This document shows positions 15,410-23,730 of a DNA stretch of 64,000 bases, in pieces. The notes under the pieces are model-generated. The model saw nothing but the letters and a program-made list of their open reading frames with translations, was not told where the DNA came from and ran no database searches. This DNA is from UBA6168 sp964508135 (GTDB lineage Bacteria > Bacteroidota > Bacteroidia > Chitinophagales > Saprospiraceae): assembly GCA_964508135.1 (NCBI GenBank), contig CAZDSU010000001.1:62001-126000 (forward strand), written 5' to 3'. Position 1 is the stretch's first letter, and the number at the start of each line of letters is the position of its first letter. The position numbers were made by a program, and so were the translations under genes.

Positions 15410-18064
15410 TCAATAAGTAATGGTCAAACCTGCGCCTATTCCCATATCGCTATCGTAGTGGGTCGAAAGCCCCATATTTTTGCTAACGATGTAGCGGAAC
15501 CCCGCCATGTACTCCTTGTCGGTATTCACCATGATATTGAAGCGCAACCGTTTGGAAATGGGAATATCCTCTCTCATCAATTGAAAACGGAATTTGCCGT
15601 CGCCGTCTATTCTTGCATCTGCCACAAACAACATCGGCAAGGTATAAGCGATGCCAATGACGCCCGTTTTGCGGTCGTTCTTGTTGCTTTTTTGCCCGAA
15701 CATATTGGTTTCTTCGCTGCCAAAAAGGTTTGAGTCCCCATGCAGGTCTTCTTTTTTGAAATGATAATCAAAGCCTGCATAAACATAAAGCCATTGCATT
15801 TTGCCCAAATAACGGCCAAACATGGTTTCGCTTTCGTAGCCGTGCCTGTCGTGCAGCCCCAAATGCCATAAAGTGGTGAATTTCCAACGGGTATTCGCCA
15901 ACATCGCCTCGCCGTCTGAGCCATTGCTTTCCAACCCAATATCAGCCATAAAATGAAATTTCCGGTCGTCGGCAAACAATTTGCGCTGCGCCAATTTCGG
16001 GTCAGGGATAAGCGGGTTGGGCGGTTGGTTTTCGTAACTGAACACCCTGCCCATGCCGCTCATCATGTGGTACAAGATATGGCAATGAAAAAACCAATCG
16101 CCTTTCACGTTGGCGAGGAATTCCACGGTGTCGGTTTCCATCGGCATGATGTCCAAGACGTTTTTTAGCGGTGCATAGTCGCCATGCCCGTTGAGCAACC
16201 TGAAATCGTGCCCGTGCAGGTGCATTGGGTGGCGCATCATAGAGTTATTGTGCATGATGATACGCACATTCTCCCCTTCTTTGATAAGGATTTTGTCGGC
16301 TTCCGAAACCACCTTGTTGTCCAAACTCCACACATAACGGTTCATGTTCCCAGTTAATTCAAAGCGCAGTTCCTTGACCGGTGCGTTCTTGGGCAGGTTG
16401 GTTTTGGTGGGCGATTTTAGCATCGCATAGTTCAGGGTCATGATGTCAGGAAGTGCGTTACTGTTGGATTCCTCCGCTGGCATTTCCATGTCTCTCATGT
16501 CGTGCGGCATGGCCTCGCCCGTTATTTCAGGATACATCACCGAATTCATATCCATTTTGTTGAGGCTCATGTTCATGCCCATGTCGTCCATATCCCCGTT
16601 CATTTTCATCATGCCATTCATCATTTTCATGCCCTCAAAATATTTCAACTTGGGCATGGGCGTGGTCAAATATTTGATGCCGCTGCCCAGGAAAATGGAT
16701 GCTGATTTGGTGCGGTCTTCGGGCGTTGCCAAAAACTCAAAACTTCCATTGTCGGCAGGGATTGTCACGACCACATCGTAGGTTTCCGAAACGGCAATGA
16801 TGAGCCTGTCCACTTCTACGGGTTCCACATCGTTACCGTCGCTGGCTACGACGGTCATCTTCCCGCCCCCAAATTTCAGCCAAAAATAGGTGGATGCACC
16901 GCCGTTCGAAATTCGTAGCCTGACCTTGTCGCCCCCCTTGAAAACCTCACCCTCCGCCCTCTCCAAAGGAGAGGGAAATTGGCTTTCGTTTTTTCCATTG
17001 ATTAAAAATCGGTCATAGTACACGTCGCTCACGTCCATGGCGTTCATCCGCTTCCATTCGTTGGTGATTTTGGTCTTCAAATAACCTTGACTGATGGCTT
17101 CGCCATAACTCTGCGTCGTGCCTTTTTTGATGGCAAACCAGTCGGTGGCGTTGTGCAACATCCGGTGCACGTTTTCGGGATTGTAATCCGTCCATTCGCT
17201 CAAAACGAGCGGGATTGTGGGCAAATCGTCTATCCCCTCCCTGAAAGTCGGGTCGTTTGCCCTTTTGTTCATGATAAAAGAGCCGTACATCCCAATCTGT
17301 TCCTGCAAACCCGAATGGCTGTGGTACCAATGGGTGCCATGTTGGATAATCGGGAACGTGTACAAATGCGTCGTATGGGGCTTGATGGGCATTTGCGTCA
17401 GGTTGGGAACTCCGTCTTCTTTGTTCGGCAAGAACAAGCCGTGCCAATGCAGCGAGGTTTCTTCGTCCAGTTCGTTGTGGACATAAATCACTGCCGTGTC
17501 GCCTTCGGTGAAAGTGAGCGTTGGCATCGGGATTTGCCCGTTCACAGCGATGGCACGTTTGGGCTTGCCCGTAAAATTGACAGTCGTGTCCCGGATGTAC
17601 AGGTCATAGCGGACGGTTCGGGGTGGCGCAACAATGACGACGGGCGGTTTTTTTGGCTCGACTGGCATGGCGGGGTTTTCCTTTTTTAGGCTGTCCATGC
17701 TGTCCATGTCCATTGGTTTTTTTGCCGGGGCATCGGTTTTCATCGGTGTGTGGTCCATTTTGTCCATATCCTTGACCGGGGCGTTTGCTTTGTCCTTTTC
17801 TATGGGTTTGGGGGCGTCGTGTTCGTGGTCATGCTGAACCTTGGGTGCGGGCTTCGGCTTCGGCTTCGGTTTCGGCTTTTTGCCCTTCACTTTTACAAGG
17901 TCCATACCACATATCGGGCAGGTACCGGGCTTGTCGTTGTGGATTTTTGGGTCCATCGTGCAGGTGTAGTACGAGCCGTCGGGCAGGGATTTACCATTGT
18001 TTTGGGCAAATATAGCTGAGGTGCTGAAGAAGAACAGGGCAAATACTAACGCGGTTAATTTCAT
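15410..18064 (-). CDS. Multicopper oxidase with HMBD and outer-membrane-barrel-like tail
   Basis: Predicted 884-residue exported protein. After a signal peptide (cut after IFAQ) comes a heavy-metal-binding domain (YYTCTMDPKIHNDKPGTCPI), then a Lys-Pro and His/Met-rich linker. Residues about 150-640 form a CopA-type multicopper oxidase with all copper motifs: LHWHGLFLP, HGTHWYHSHSG, HPMHLHGHDF and FFHCHILYHMMSGM. A Met-rich insert precedes the last cupredoxin domain. The final ~225 residues alternate in strands like a CopB-type copper-resistance barrel (LESNGSDGEA, YVYAGFDYHF, RFQLMREDIP). It likely oxidises Cu(I) outside the cytoplasm. The start at 18064 begins the signal peptide. A palindromic repeat lies in frame inside the oxidase domain. 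Confidence 0.92.
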   Translation of the reverse strand: MKLTALVFALFFFSTSAIFAQNNGKSLPDGSYYTCTMDPKIHNDKPGTCPICGMDLVKVKGKKPKPKPKPKPAPKVQHDHEHDAPKPIEKDKANAPVKDMDKMDHTPMKTDAPAKKPMDMDSMDSLKKENPAMPVEPKKPPVVIVAPPRTVRYDLYIRDTTVNFTGKPKRAIAVNGQIPMPTLTFTEGDTAVIYVHNELDEETSLHWHGLFLPNKEDGVPNLTQMPIKPHTTHLYTFPIIQHGTHWYHSHSGLQEQIGMYGSFIMNKRANDPTFREGIDDLPTIPLVLSEWTDYNPENVHRMLHNATDWFAIKKGTTQSYGEAISQGYLKTKITNEWKRMNAMDVSDVYYDRFLINGKNESQFPSPLERAEGEVFKGGDKVRLRISNGGASTYFWLKFGGGKMTVVASDGNDVEPVEVDRLIIAVSETYDVVVTIPADNGSFEFLATPEDRTKSASIFLGSGIKYLTTPMPKLKYFEGMKMMNGMMKMNGDMDDMGMNMSLNKMDMNSVMYPEITGEAMPHDMRDMEMPAEESNSNALPDIMTLNYAMLKSPTKTNLPKNAPVKELRFELTGNMNRYVWSLDNKVVSEADKILIKEGENVRIIMHNNSMMRHPMHLHGHDFRLLNGHGDYAPLKNVLDIMPMETDTVEFLANVKGDWFFHCHILYHMMSGMGRVFSYENQPPNPLIPDPKLAQRKLFADDRKFHFMADIGLESNGSDGEAMLANTRWKFTTLWHLGLHDRHGYESETMFGRYLGKMQWLYVYAGFDYHFKKEDLHGDSNLFGSEETNMFGQKSNKNDRKTGVIGIAYTLPMLFVADARIDGDGKFRFQLMREDIPISKRLRFNIMVNTDKEYMAGFRYIVSKNMGLSTHYDSDMGIGAGLTITY
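16945..16975. repeat. Palindromic repeat inside the multicopper oxidase gene
   Basis: CCCTCTCC (16957-16964) and GGAGAGGG (16968-16975) form a hairpin around AAA, preceded by CCTCACCCTCCG. Read on the gene strand it encodes SPLERAEGEV in frame within a loop of the oxidase. The sequence resembles a dispersed CTCTCC-type palindrome I recall from many bacterial genomes, which is unverified here. Confidence 0.55.
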
Positions 18065-18108
18065 TTTTTTAAATCTTTTGAAAATTTGATACTCATCCCA
18101 ATGCGCCA

Positions 18109-18165
18109 TCATTGACAGCACTTTTTGATGAACAATTTTTTGAAAAGCCATTTTAGAAATTTCAT
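18109..18165 (-). CDS. Tiny cationic Cys-Cys peptide (18 aa), copy before the multicopper oxidase
   Basis: The frame encodes MKFLKWLFKKLFIKKCCQ and stops with TGA. It begins nine bases after the stop codon of the haem-binding gene and ends 44 bases before the multicopper oxidase start. The C-terminus FIKKCC is identical to that of the peptide before cusA. Apart from the final Gln and the two Cys it is built almost wholly from Lys and bulky hydrophobic residues, so it could form a short amphipathic helix. It is too short for ordinary gene finders, and its support rests on similarity to the two other copies. Confidence 0.62.
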   Translation of the reverse strand: MKFLKWLFKKLFIKKCCQ

Positions 18166-18174
18166 TTCTGAATG

Positions 18175-18642
18175 TCAATTTTTGGATGAAAGGGTGTCCC
18201 TCGCATTATTTGCCCATTTAATGATTGCATCCTTTTCCCCCGGAGAGAGCCGGGCATTTGTATGCATCAAAGTATAAGAGCTTAATGGCATGGCGCCATC
18301 TTCAATTTGACTGGCAATTGATTTCAGTTTGCTACCCTGCCGACGTTTCGTGAAGGAGCCGAAATCGCTGAAATTCAATTTTTCCTTGCCGTTCCGAACA
18401 TGGTAAGCCATGAACCAACCGCCGGGCTGGATACTGGTGTACCACGGGTACTGGGTGTTGTTGCTGTGACAGTCGTAGCAAGATTTGGACATGATGGTTT
18501 GCACGTTTTCCGGCACGTATACCGTTTTGGAAATATCCGTGTCCAGAACCTGCCCGCTTTGATTGCGGGCAGGTTGGATAAACTGGATGATAATAAATAC
18601 TACGCCTGCAACAAGGGCTATTTTTTTGAAACGAGCATTCAT
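18175..18642 (-). CDS. Haem-binding domain protein (single CxxCH)
   Basis: Predicted 155-residue exported protein with an uncleaved or signal-type N-terminal helix (IALVAGVVFIIIQFIQPAR) and one c-type haem site SCYDCHSNNTQYPWY. This fits the Haem_bd (DUF) family of small membrane-anchored cytochromes common in Bacteroidota, with the conserved GGWFMAYHVRNGKEKLNFSD-like core and C-terminal NARLSPGEKDAIIKWA. It may pass electrons to or from the neighbouring oxidase, which is inference. Its ATG at 18642 shares a base with the stop codon of the DUF3347 gene (TGATG), a sign of translational coupling. Confidence 0.88.
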   Translation of the reverse strand: MNARFKKIALVAGVVFIIIQFIQPARNQSGQVLDTDISKTVYVPENVQTIMSKSCYDCHSNNTQYPWYTSIQPGGWFMAYHVRNGKEKLNFSDFGSFTKRRQGSKLKSIASQIEDGAMPLSSYTLMHTNARLSPGEKDAIIKWANNARDTLSSKN

Positions 18643-19238
18643 CACTTGATTTCTTCTTTCATTTTGCCGCATGTGAGCATCTTTTTCCCGTAGTAGGGAT
18701 TTTTGATGTCTTTGGTTTCACTCAACCAAATGGCGCCTTTGCCGTCGTCGTACATTGGGCAAAAATCCTGGTACAGCGGTTGCCCGGCATCACCGAAGGC
18801 TTTGACCAAATCGTAAATATCCTTGCTCAACAAAGCAAAATGCCCTCGCTGGTGTCCGATGTTTCCGCCATTTGCCCCAATATGCTCTCCGTGTTCGATG
18901 GCAACATCCGCTATTTCTTCAAACGACTTTCTCTGGTCAGCGTTCAAATTGGCTTTGTTGAACCCTTTGAAGCTTGCCTCCAATGCCTTGCCAGCATCGG
19001 CTGCTTTTTCTGGGTTGTCGGCAGTAAGCGCATTCTTCAAAAGCAAGTAGTTGTTCACGATTTCTGTTATCGAAGCCGTGCTTTGAGCATCAGCGGTTGC
19101 GTCTGTCGTTTCCACCGCTAGCTCGTTCTGAGCTGTCTGCTCGGTTTTCGCAGCATTTTCATTAGGCGATTGACTGCTGCTGTTGCAAGCGGTAATTGCC
19201 AAAAACATGGTGCAAATAAGCATTACTGAATTTTTCAT
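18642..19238 (-). CDS. DUF3347 lipoprotein
   Basis: Predicted 198-residue lipoprotein with lipobox ITAC (Cys18) and a Thr/Ala/Asp-rich linker to about residue 55. The rest matches DUF3347: ITEIVNNYLLLKNALTADNP at its start, a four-helix middle, and a metal-type end with QPLYQDFCPMYDDGKGAIWL and NPYYGKKMLTCG. In Bacteroidota this domain is often attached to CusB adaptors and is thought to bind copper through the FCPM and Met/Cys residues; here it is a separate protein. It lies 34 bases after the copper ATPase gene and is coupled to the haem-binding gene. Confidence 0.9.
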   Translation of the reverse strand: MKNSVMLICTMFLAITACNSSSQSPNENAAKTEQTAQNELAVETTDATADAQSTASITEIVNNYLLLKNALTADNPEKAADAGKALEASFKGFNKANLNADQRKSFEEIADVAIEHGEHIGANGGNIGHQRGHFALLSKDIYDLVKAFGDAGQPLYQDFCPMYDDGKGAIWLSETKDIKNPYYGKKMLTCGKMKEEIK

Positions 19239-19272
19239 TTTTCTGATTTTAAAATTTTAGAATTGATTTTGA

Positions 19273-21351
19273 TTACTTTAAAGACCTTTTTAGCAACTGT
19301 GCATTCACTGCCACCACCACCGTACTCAGCGCCATCAACACCGCCCCCATTGCCGGGCTTAGGGTAAAAGTCGGGTACAGCACCCCCGCCGCCAGCGGTA
19401 TGGCGAACACGTTGTAGCCCGTCGCCCAGAGCAGGTTTTGCACCATTTTTCGATAGGTGGCCTTGCCGAAATTCACGAGGTTGGTCACGTCCGAAGGGCG
19501 GCTGTCGGTCAGTATGATGTCGGCTGTTTCTGCTGCGATGTCTGTGCCGCTACCGACAGCAATGCCCACGTCAGCCTGTGCCAATGCCGGGGCATCGTTC
19601 ACGCCGTCGCCCGTCATGGCGACGAACTCGCCTTTGGCTTGCAGGTTTTTTATGATTTCTACTTTTTGGTGTGGCAAAACCTCAGCGAAGTAACCGTCCA
19701 AACCCAGCGCATTTGCCACTGCCTTGCCCACCCGCTCGTTGTCGCCCGTGGCCATGAAAACCTTGATCCCCTGCTTTTTTAAATCCTCGACGGCAGCTTT
19801 GGCATCCGGTCGGATCTGGTCGGCAAGGGCGATGAAGCCCACCAGCTTTTCATTTTCCAAAACAAAAACCACCGTTTCGGCTTCGTTCCCTACAGCGCTT
19901 GACGGCAGGGCGAGGCTTTTTTCTTTCAAATAGCCGGGGCTGACCACGCTGATTTTTTTGTCAATTTTGTCATTCCCGAAGGGAACCTGGCCCTGAATAC
20001 CCTTCCCTGTTATCGAGGAAAAGTTGGAAATGGCGGGTAGCAACAACTTTTTTTCATTCGCTGCCCGCACGATGCCTTTGGCAATCGGGTGTTCGCTGTG
20101 CTGTTCGAGGGCGGCAGCGGTTGCCAGCAGGTCGTCTGCCGAAAGGGAACAGTCCAGCGGCTCGATCCTCGACACTCCGAACTTGCCCTCCGTCAGCGTC
20201 CCGGTTTTGTCGAAGACCATCGCCGTGATTTTGCGGGCGCTCTCGAACGCCGTCCGGTTGCGGATGAGCAAGCCCCGCCGGGCGCTCATGGCGGTCGAAA
20301 TCGCCACTACCAGCGGTATCGCCACGCCAAGTGCATGGGGGCAGGCCGTCACCATGACCGTCACCATGCGTTCCAGCGCAAACGCCAGTCCCTGACCTTT
20401 TGCGAGCCAGACCGCCAACGTCGTTACGCCCACGCCAATAGAAATAAAGGTGAGCCAGCGAGCCGCCCGGTCGGCAAGAAGTTGGGTCTGCGACTTGGCA
20501 TCCTGCGCCTCCTTCACCATCGTGATGACCTTGTTCAGGTAGCTTTCCTTACCGATTTTGTCCACCGTGACCTTCAGGCTGCCCTCGCCATTGAGCGCCC
20601 CGGCGATGATTTTCGAGCCGACCGATTTTTTCACGGGCACACTTTCACCCGTCAACATGCTTTCGTCCACGAGGCTTTCACCTTCCGTCACCGTGCCGTC
20701 CACGGGGATTTTCTCGCCGGGTTTCACCAGTACGAGGTCGCCGATTTTAAGCTCGTCCACCCGCATGTCGTGGAGCATCTCGCCGTGGTACATGTGCGCC
20801 TCGGCGGGCAGCATTTTCACAATCAACTCCAACGCCTTCGATGCTCCGGCGACACTTTTCATTTCGAGCCAATGCCCAAGCAGCATGATGACGATGAGCG
20901 TGGCAAGCTCCCAGTAGAAGTCCATACCCGCCACCAGCCCGAACACGACCGCCGTGCTGTACAAATAAGCGACGGAAATGGCGATGCCGATGAGCGTCAT
21001 CATGCCCGGCGAACGGCGGCGCAGTTCGTCCACCAGCCCGGTGAGGAATGGCTTACCGCCATAAACGAAAATGATGGTTCCGAGGGCAAACGATACCCAG
21101 TTCCTGCCGGGGAAATCGAAGCTGTAACCGACAGCGTGCTGGAACATGGGCGAGATAAAAACCACTGGCACTGTCAGCGCCAGGCTCACCCAAAAACGGC
21201 GAAGGAAGTCGGCAATCATGGCTGAATGGTCATGTCCGGCGTGGTGGTCATGCGTAGGTTTTGGGCCATGTGCCTGATGCCCGGTGTGTTCACCTTTACT
21301 TACTTCTACTACGACTGCTGGCGTAGAATGATGGTGCGAATGGTTTTCCAT
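19273..21351 (-). CDS. Copper-exporting P-type ATPase, CPH type (P1B-3-like)
   Basis: Predicted 692-residue inner-membrane ATPase. The N-terminus is His-rich (HSHHHS, THDHHAGHDHS) in place of HMA domains. Motifs in order: membrane pair A/B, TGESVPV actuator loop, the metal-binding CPH motif in VTACPHALGVAIPL, the phosphorylated Asp in FDKTGTLTEG, and MTGDGVNDAPALAQADVGIA. CPH in helix 6 marks the CopB/P1B-3 group, reported to move copper or silver outward. A 19-residue Cys peptide gene ends 28 bases upstream. A close paralogue is encoded at 24418-26511. Confidence 0.95.
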   Translation of the reverse strand: MENHSHHHSTPAVVVEVSKGEHTGHQAHGPKPTHDHHAGHDHSAMIADFLRRFWVSLALTVPVVFISPMFQHAVGYSFDFPGRNWVSFALGTIIFVYGGKPFLTGLVDELRRRSPGMMTLIGIAISVAYLYSTAVVFGLVAGMDFYWELATLIVIMLLGHWLEMKSVAGASKALELIVKMLPAEAHMYHGEMLHDMRVDELKIGDLVLVKPGEKIPVDGTVTEGESLVDESMLTGESVPVKKSVGSKIIAGALNGEGSLKVTVDKIGKESYLNKVITMVKEAQDAKSQTQLLADRAARWLTFISIGVGVTTLAVWLAKGQGLAFALERMVTVMVTACPHALGVAIPLVVAISTAMSARRGLLIRNRTAFESARKITAMVFDKTGTLTEGKFGVSRIEPLDCSLSADDLLATAAALEQHSEHPIAKGIVRAANEKKLLLPAISNFSSITGKGIQGQVPFGNDKIDKKISVVSPGYLKEKSLALPSSAVGNEAETVVFVLENEKLVGFIALADQIRPDAKAAVEDLKKQGIKVFMATGDNERVGKAVANALGLDGYFAEVLPHQKVEIIKNLQAKGEFVAMTGDGVNDAPALAQADVGIAVGSGTDIAAETADIILTDSRPSDVTNLVNFGKATYRKMVQNLLWATGYNVFAIPLAAGVLYPTFTLSPAMGAVLMALSTVVVAVNAQLLKRSLK

Positions 21352-21379
21352 GACGGATATTATAATTTTGAAGCCGGTA

Positions 21380-21439
21380 TCAGCTGCAATATTTATGGAT
21401 GAAAAGTGCTTTCAATAACTTTTTAAGAAAAGTAATCAT
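21380..21439 (-). CDS. Tiny cationic Cys peptide (19 aa), copy before the copper ATPase
   Basis: The frame encodes MITFLKKLLKALFIHKYCS and stops with TGA. It starts nine bases after the stop codon of the HMA-MauE gene, the same spacing as the copy at 18109-18165, and ends 28 bases before the ATPase start. It shares the pattern of the other two copies but has one Cys instead of two and His/Tyr in the FI-x-K motif. Hydrophobic and basic residues alternate as in an amphipathic helix. Confidence 0.55.
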   Translation of the reverse strand: MITFLKKLLKALFIHKYCS

Positions 21440-21448
21440 GCATACAAT

Positions 21449-22189
21449 TTAGAGTAGGAACAACATTGTCCCCGCCATGCCCACCATCAACAAATCCTCA
21501 ACCAGCGTAATCGTGGACATCGGCAGGTTGAAGACCGCACCGAGGCAAGCGCATTGAAATTTGCGCTTCGCCAAAAGGCTCTCAATGACGCCTATCGTAC
21601 TGATGCCCATGACAACAAACGTGGCGGCATTGGTGAAAACTGGTTGGAAGTCAGTTAAGTAAAGCAGTCCTAACGCCAGTTCGATAAACGGGTAAACATA
21701 GCCCCAACCCAGCCAGCGCCTTGCCACAATGTCGTAACTGCTGTATGACATGGCAAATGCGGGTACGTCGAGCAGCTTGAAAAACGAAAACACGAGGAAG
21801 AATCCCGCCATGAAATGCCGCATCCAGCGCATTCCGTCGAAGGTGTAAGCGGAAAATTCCACCAGCAACGTCACGCCGAGAATGAAGCCGAAGACCAACA
21901 AAATCGGTTTGTAGGTTTTCCAGAACGACTGTTTTTCCACCACTTCGACAGGTGGCGGAATCGGCTTTGCCACTTTCGCCGGAGCTTCGCTGATTTGGTA
22001 CTTTGGGTGTGATTTCAGCGCTTCCTTCAGTTCCGACAGGCTGACGTGCCGCTCCATATCGAGCGAGGCAACGGGCGGGTCGAGGGAAACACGAGCAGCG
22101 GTGATACCGGGAACTTGTTCCAGCGTTTTTTTGACATTGGCGACACAACTGCCGCAGGTCATTCCGGTGATTGAAAATTCATGTGTCAT
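21449..22189 (-). CDS. HMA domain fused to a MauE/DoxX-like membrane protein
   Basis: Predicted 246-residue inner-membrane protein. Residues 1-65 are a ferredoxin-like heavy-metal-associated domain with the metal site GMTCGSC. Residues about 95-246 hold four to five membrane helices (PILLVFGFILGVTLLVEFSA, FMAGFFLVFSFFKLLDVPAF) resembling MauE/DoxX-type proteins, and carry a Cys pair in KRKFQCACLGAVFNLP. The fusion suggests cytoplasmic metal capture linked to a membrane step, either transport or thiol chemistry; the substrate is probably Cu(I). It follows the HMA-AraC regulator by 88 bases and precedes the peptide and ATPase genes. Confidence 0.85.
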   Translation of the reverse strand: MTHEFSITGMTCGSCVANVKKTLEQVPGITAARVSLDPPVASLDMERHVSLSELKEALKSHPKYQISEAPAKVAKPIPPPVEVVEKQSFWKTYKPILLVFGFILGVTLLVEFSAYTFDGMRWMRHFMAGFFLVFSFFKLLDVPAFAMSYSSYDIVARRWLGWGYVYPFIELALGLLYLTDFQPVFTNAATFVVMGISTIGVIESLLAKRKFQCACLGAVFNLPMSTITLVEDLLMVGMAGTMLFLL

Positions 22190-22277
22190 GATTGATGATT
22201 TTTATTGAGGCAAAGTTGAGGGTAGCAGCGCCCGCAGGCAGTACAGGATTTTGGAAAGGATGTGCAGGATTTTGGGA

Positions 22278-22841
22278 TTATACCTGGTCGAGGTGCTTGC
22301 GACCGTGCCCGTGGCTGCTTTTGAACTGCGTCGGCGTCATGCCCGTCACTTGCCGGAACTGGTTCGATAGGTGTTGCGAGCTACTGTAACCCAGTCGCCA
22401 AGCGATTTCGCTTAGGGTCAGCTCATCGTACACCAGCAGCTCCTTCACCCGCTCGATTTTCTGCGCAATGATGTACTTCTCAATCGTTACGCCCTCCACC
22501 GAGGAGAACAACTTGCTCAGGTGCGAGTAGTCCTGCGCCGTTTTTTTCGCCAGGTAATCCGAAAAGTTCATCGTTTCCGGCTTCTGTGATTCGTGGTGGA
22601 TTTCCTGCACAATGAGGTTTTTCACCTGCCCGATAAGGCGGCTCATGCGGTCGTCGAGCAGTTCGAATCCTTCCGCCTGAAGTAAATGGCGAACCGTCCC
22701 CAGCAAGGCTGGGGACGGTTCGTCTTCGATGTCCGCTTCACCGAGCTGTATGTTTTTCACCTTCAGCCCAGCCGCTGTCAGCAGCCGCTCGACGGTGCGC
22801 TCACATCGGGCGCAGACCATGTTTTTGATGAAAAGAGTCAT
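22278..22841 (-). CDS. AraC-type regulator with N-terminal HMA-like metal domain
   Basis: Predicted 187-residue cytoplasmic regulator. The first ~70 residues resemble a heavy-metal-associated domain with FIKNMVCARCERTVERLL, so Cys10 and Cys13 form a likely metal site. The C-terminal ~95 residues are an AraC double helix-turn-helix, with ELTLSEIAWRLGYSSSQHLS and FRQVTGMTPTQFK. A metal-binding head on an AraC reader suggests direct copper sensing and control of this island, which is inference. The ATG at 22841 begins the HMA-like fold; the frame-open 22868 adds nine unsupported residues. It is followed by HMA-MauE and the ATPase genes. Confidence 0.9.
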   Translation of the reverse strand: MTLFIKNMVCARCERTVERLLTAAGLKVKNIQLGEADIEDEPSPALLGTVRHLLQAEGFELLDDRMSRLIGQVKNLIVQEIHHESQKPETMNFSDYLAKKTAQDYSHLSKLFSSVEGVTIEKYIIAQKIERVKELLVYDELTLSEIAWRLGYSSSQHLSNQFRQVTGMTPTQFKSSHGHGRKHLDQV

Positions 22842-22853
22842 TGTAAAAAAAAA

Positions 22854-22921
22854 CACGCAAAGACGCAAGCGTATGAGGTCTTCCGATAGTTATCGGAATT
22901 GCGCCCCTTCGCCTTTGCGTG
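22854..22921. repeat. Nested inverted repeat with CACGCAAAG arms
   Basis: CACGCAAAGACG (22854-22865) faces CGCCTTTGCGTG (22910-22921) with one mismatch; an inner palindrome TTCCGATA/TATCGGAA lies at 22881-22898. It sits in the gap upstream of the HMA-AraC gene. A related GCAAAGGCGCAAA hairpin is present at 32319-32361, so this is a dispersed family. Confidence 0.75.
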
Positions 22922-22947
22922 AAATTACTTTGATAGCCGAAGCTACC

Positions 22948-23307
22948 TCAATTGTGGTGCATCACCGCCGCTCCCTGCTTCGACATGCTCCGGCACTCCT
23001 CCGCACAACGCTTGCAAGCTTCCGCACACGCTTTGCAATGCTCCAGGTGCGAATGTTTTTCACACTCGGCGGCGCAGGCGTCGCAGATGTCGGCGCAAAT
23101 GGCGCACAACTTCTGGGCGTAGCTGCTGCCGAGGCTCATCAGTTCCGCCGCCGAGCGGCAAATGGAAGCGCATTCGAGGTCGAGTTGGATGCAGTGGGCA
23201 AGATTTTTTACATCTGACTCGTGTAGGCAAGAAGTAGCACAATGGCTACAAGTCGTTGCACATTCGTTGCATGCTTCGATGCAACTTTGAAATTTCTCGT
23301 GTGACAT
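22948..23307 (-). CDS. Cysteine-rich four-helix copper-storage protein (DUF326)
   Basis: Predicted 119-residue cytoplasmic protein with 19 cysteines spaced three or four residues apart along helices (CIEACNECATTCSHCATSC; CAICADICDACAAEC; HCKACAEACKRCAEEC). This is the DUF326 / copper storage protein (Csp) pattern, in which a four-helix bundle holds many Cu(I) ions on Cys lining its core. No signal peptide is present, so it is like cytosolic Csp3. The C-terminal VMHHN may add a site. It lies 106 bases before the HMA-AraC regulator on the same strand. A buffering role during copper stress is inferred. Confidence 0.93.
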   Translation of the reverse strand: MSHEKFQSCIEACNECATTCSHCATSCLHESDVKNLAHCIQLDLECASICRSAAELMSLGSSYAQKLCAICADICDACAAECEKHSHLEHCKACAEACKRCAEECRSMSKQGAAVMHHN

Positions 23308-23571
23308 AAAACAACATTTTTAATGGTTAGAAACAAGAAGCCGCCGGGAATTGAATATTTTGAAAAACTGCCAAAGTCCCTCTGCACATCTTTGAATAAT
23401 ATCCGTTTTTAAAGTCTTCTCTTTCCTCCTCTGGCTGACGAAAAAACCCGTGAAGCCACTTGCCAGTGTCGCCAATCCGAAATGGGAAATGCCCGCAACA
23501 GCCAGTTTGTGTTATTGTCGTTTCATGCGCTTTAAGCTATTTAAAAGACAATCTTTTTTAAGTGGCGCTGA

Positions 23572-23694
23572 TCATTTTCTTTTTCGGGACCAGTTGAATA
23601 ACCCAAAAACTCCAAAAATGACGAGTAGCAGCAGGATTATCCACCAAAATAGGTGCATTCCCCAGTAAGCGTAATCTCCATTATCGTGCATCAT
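23572..23694 (-). CDS. Small single-pass membrane protein (40 aa)
   Basis: A 40-codon frame starts with MMHDNGDYAYWGMHLFWW, continues as a pure hydrophobic helix (IILLLLVIFGVFGLF), and ends NWSRKRK with a basic stop-transfer tail, so the N-terminus should face outward. Two Met and two His near the N-terminus are possible copper ligands. It starts 36 bases after the Met-rich lipoprotein gene on the same strand. Small membrane proteins of this layout are frequent in Bacteroidota metal clusters, but I do not assign a family. Confidence 0.7.
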   Translation of the reverse strand: MMHDNGDYAYWGMHLFWWIILLLLVIFGVFGLFNWSRKRK

Positions 23695-23730
23695 AATTTT
23701 ATGTTTTTTAAAAACTATTGTTTGATGATG

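Noticed and set aside
23319..23560. Minus-strand frame of about 50 codons with a hydrophobic start between the 40-residue protein and the DUF326 gene
   Set aside because: It lacks an ATG, and I found no related copy; it could be a decayed gene but the support is too weak.
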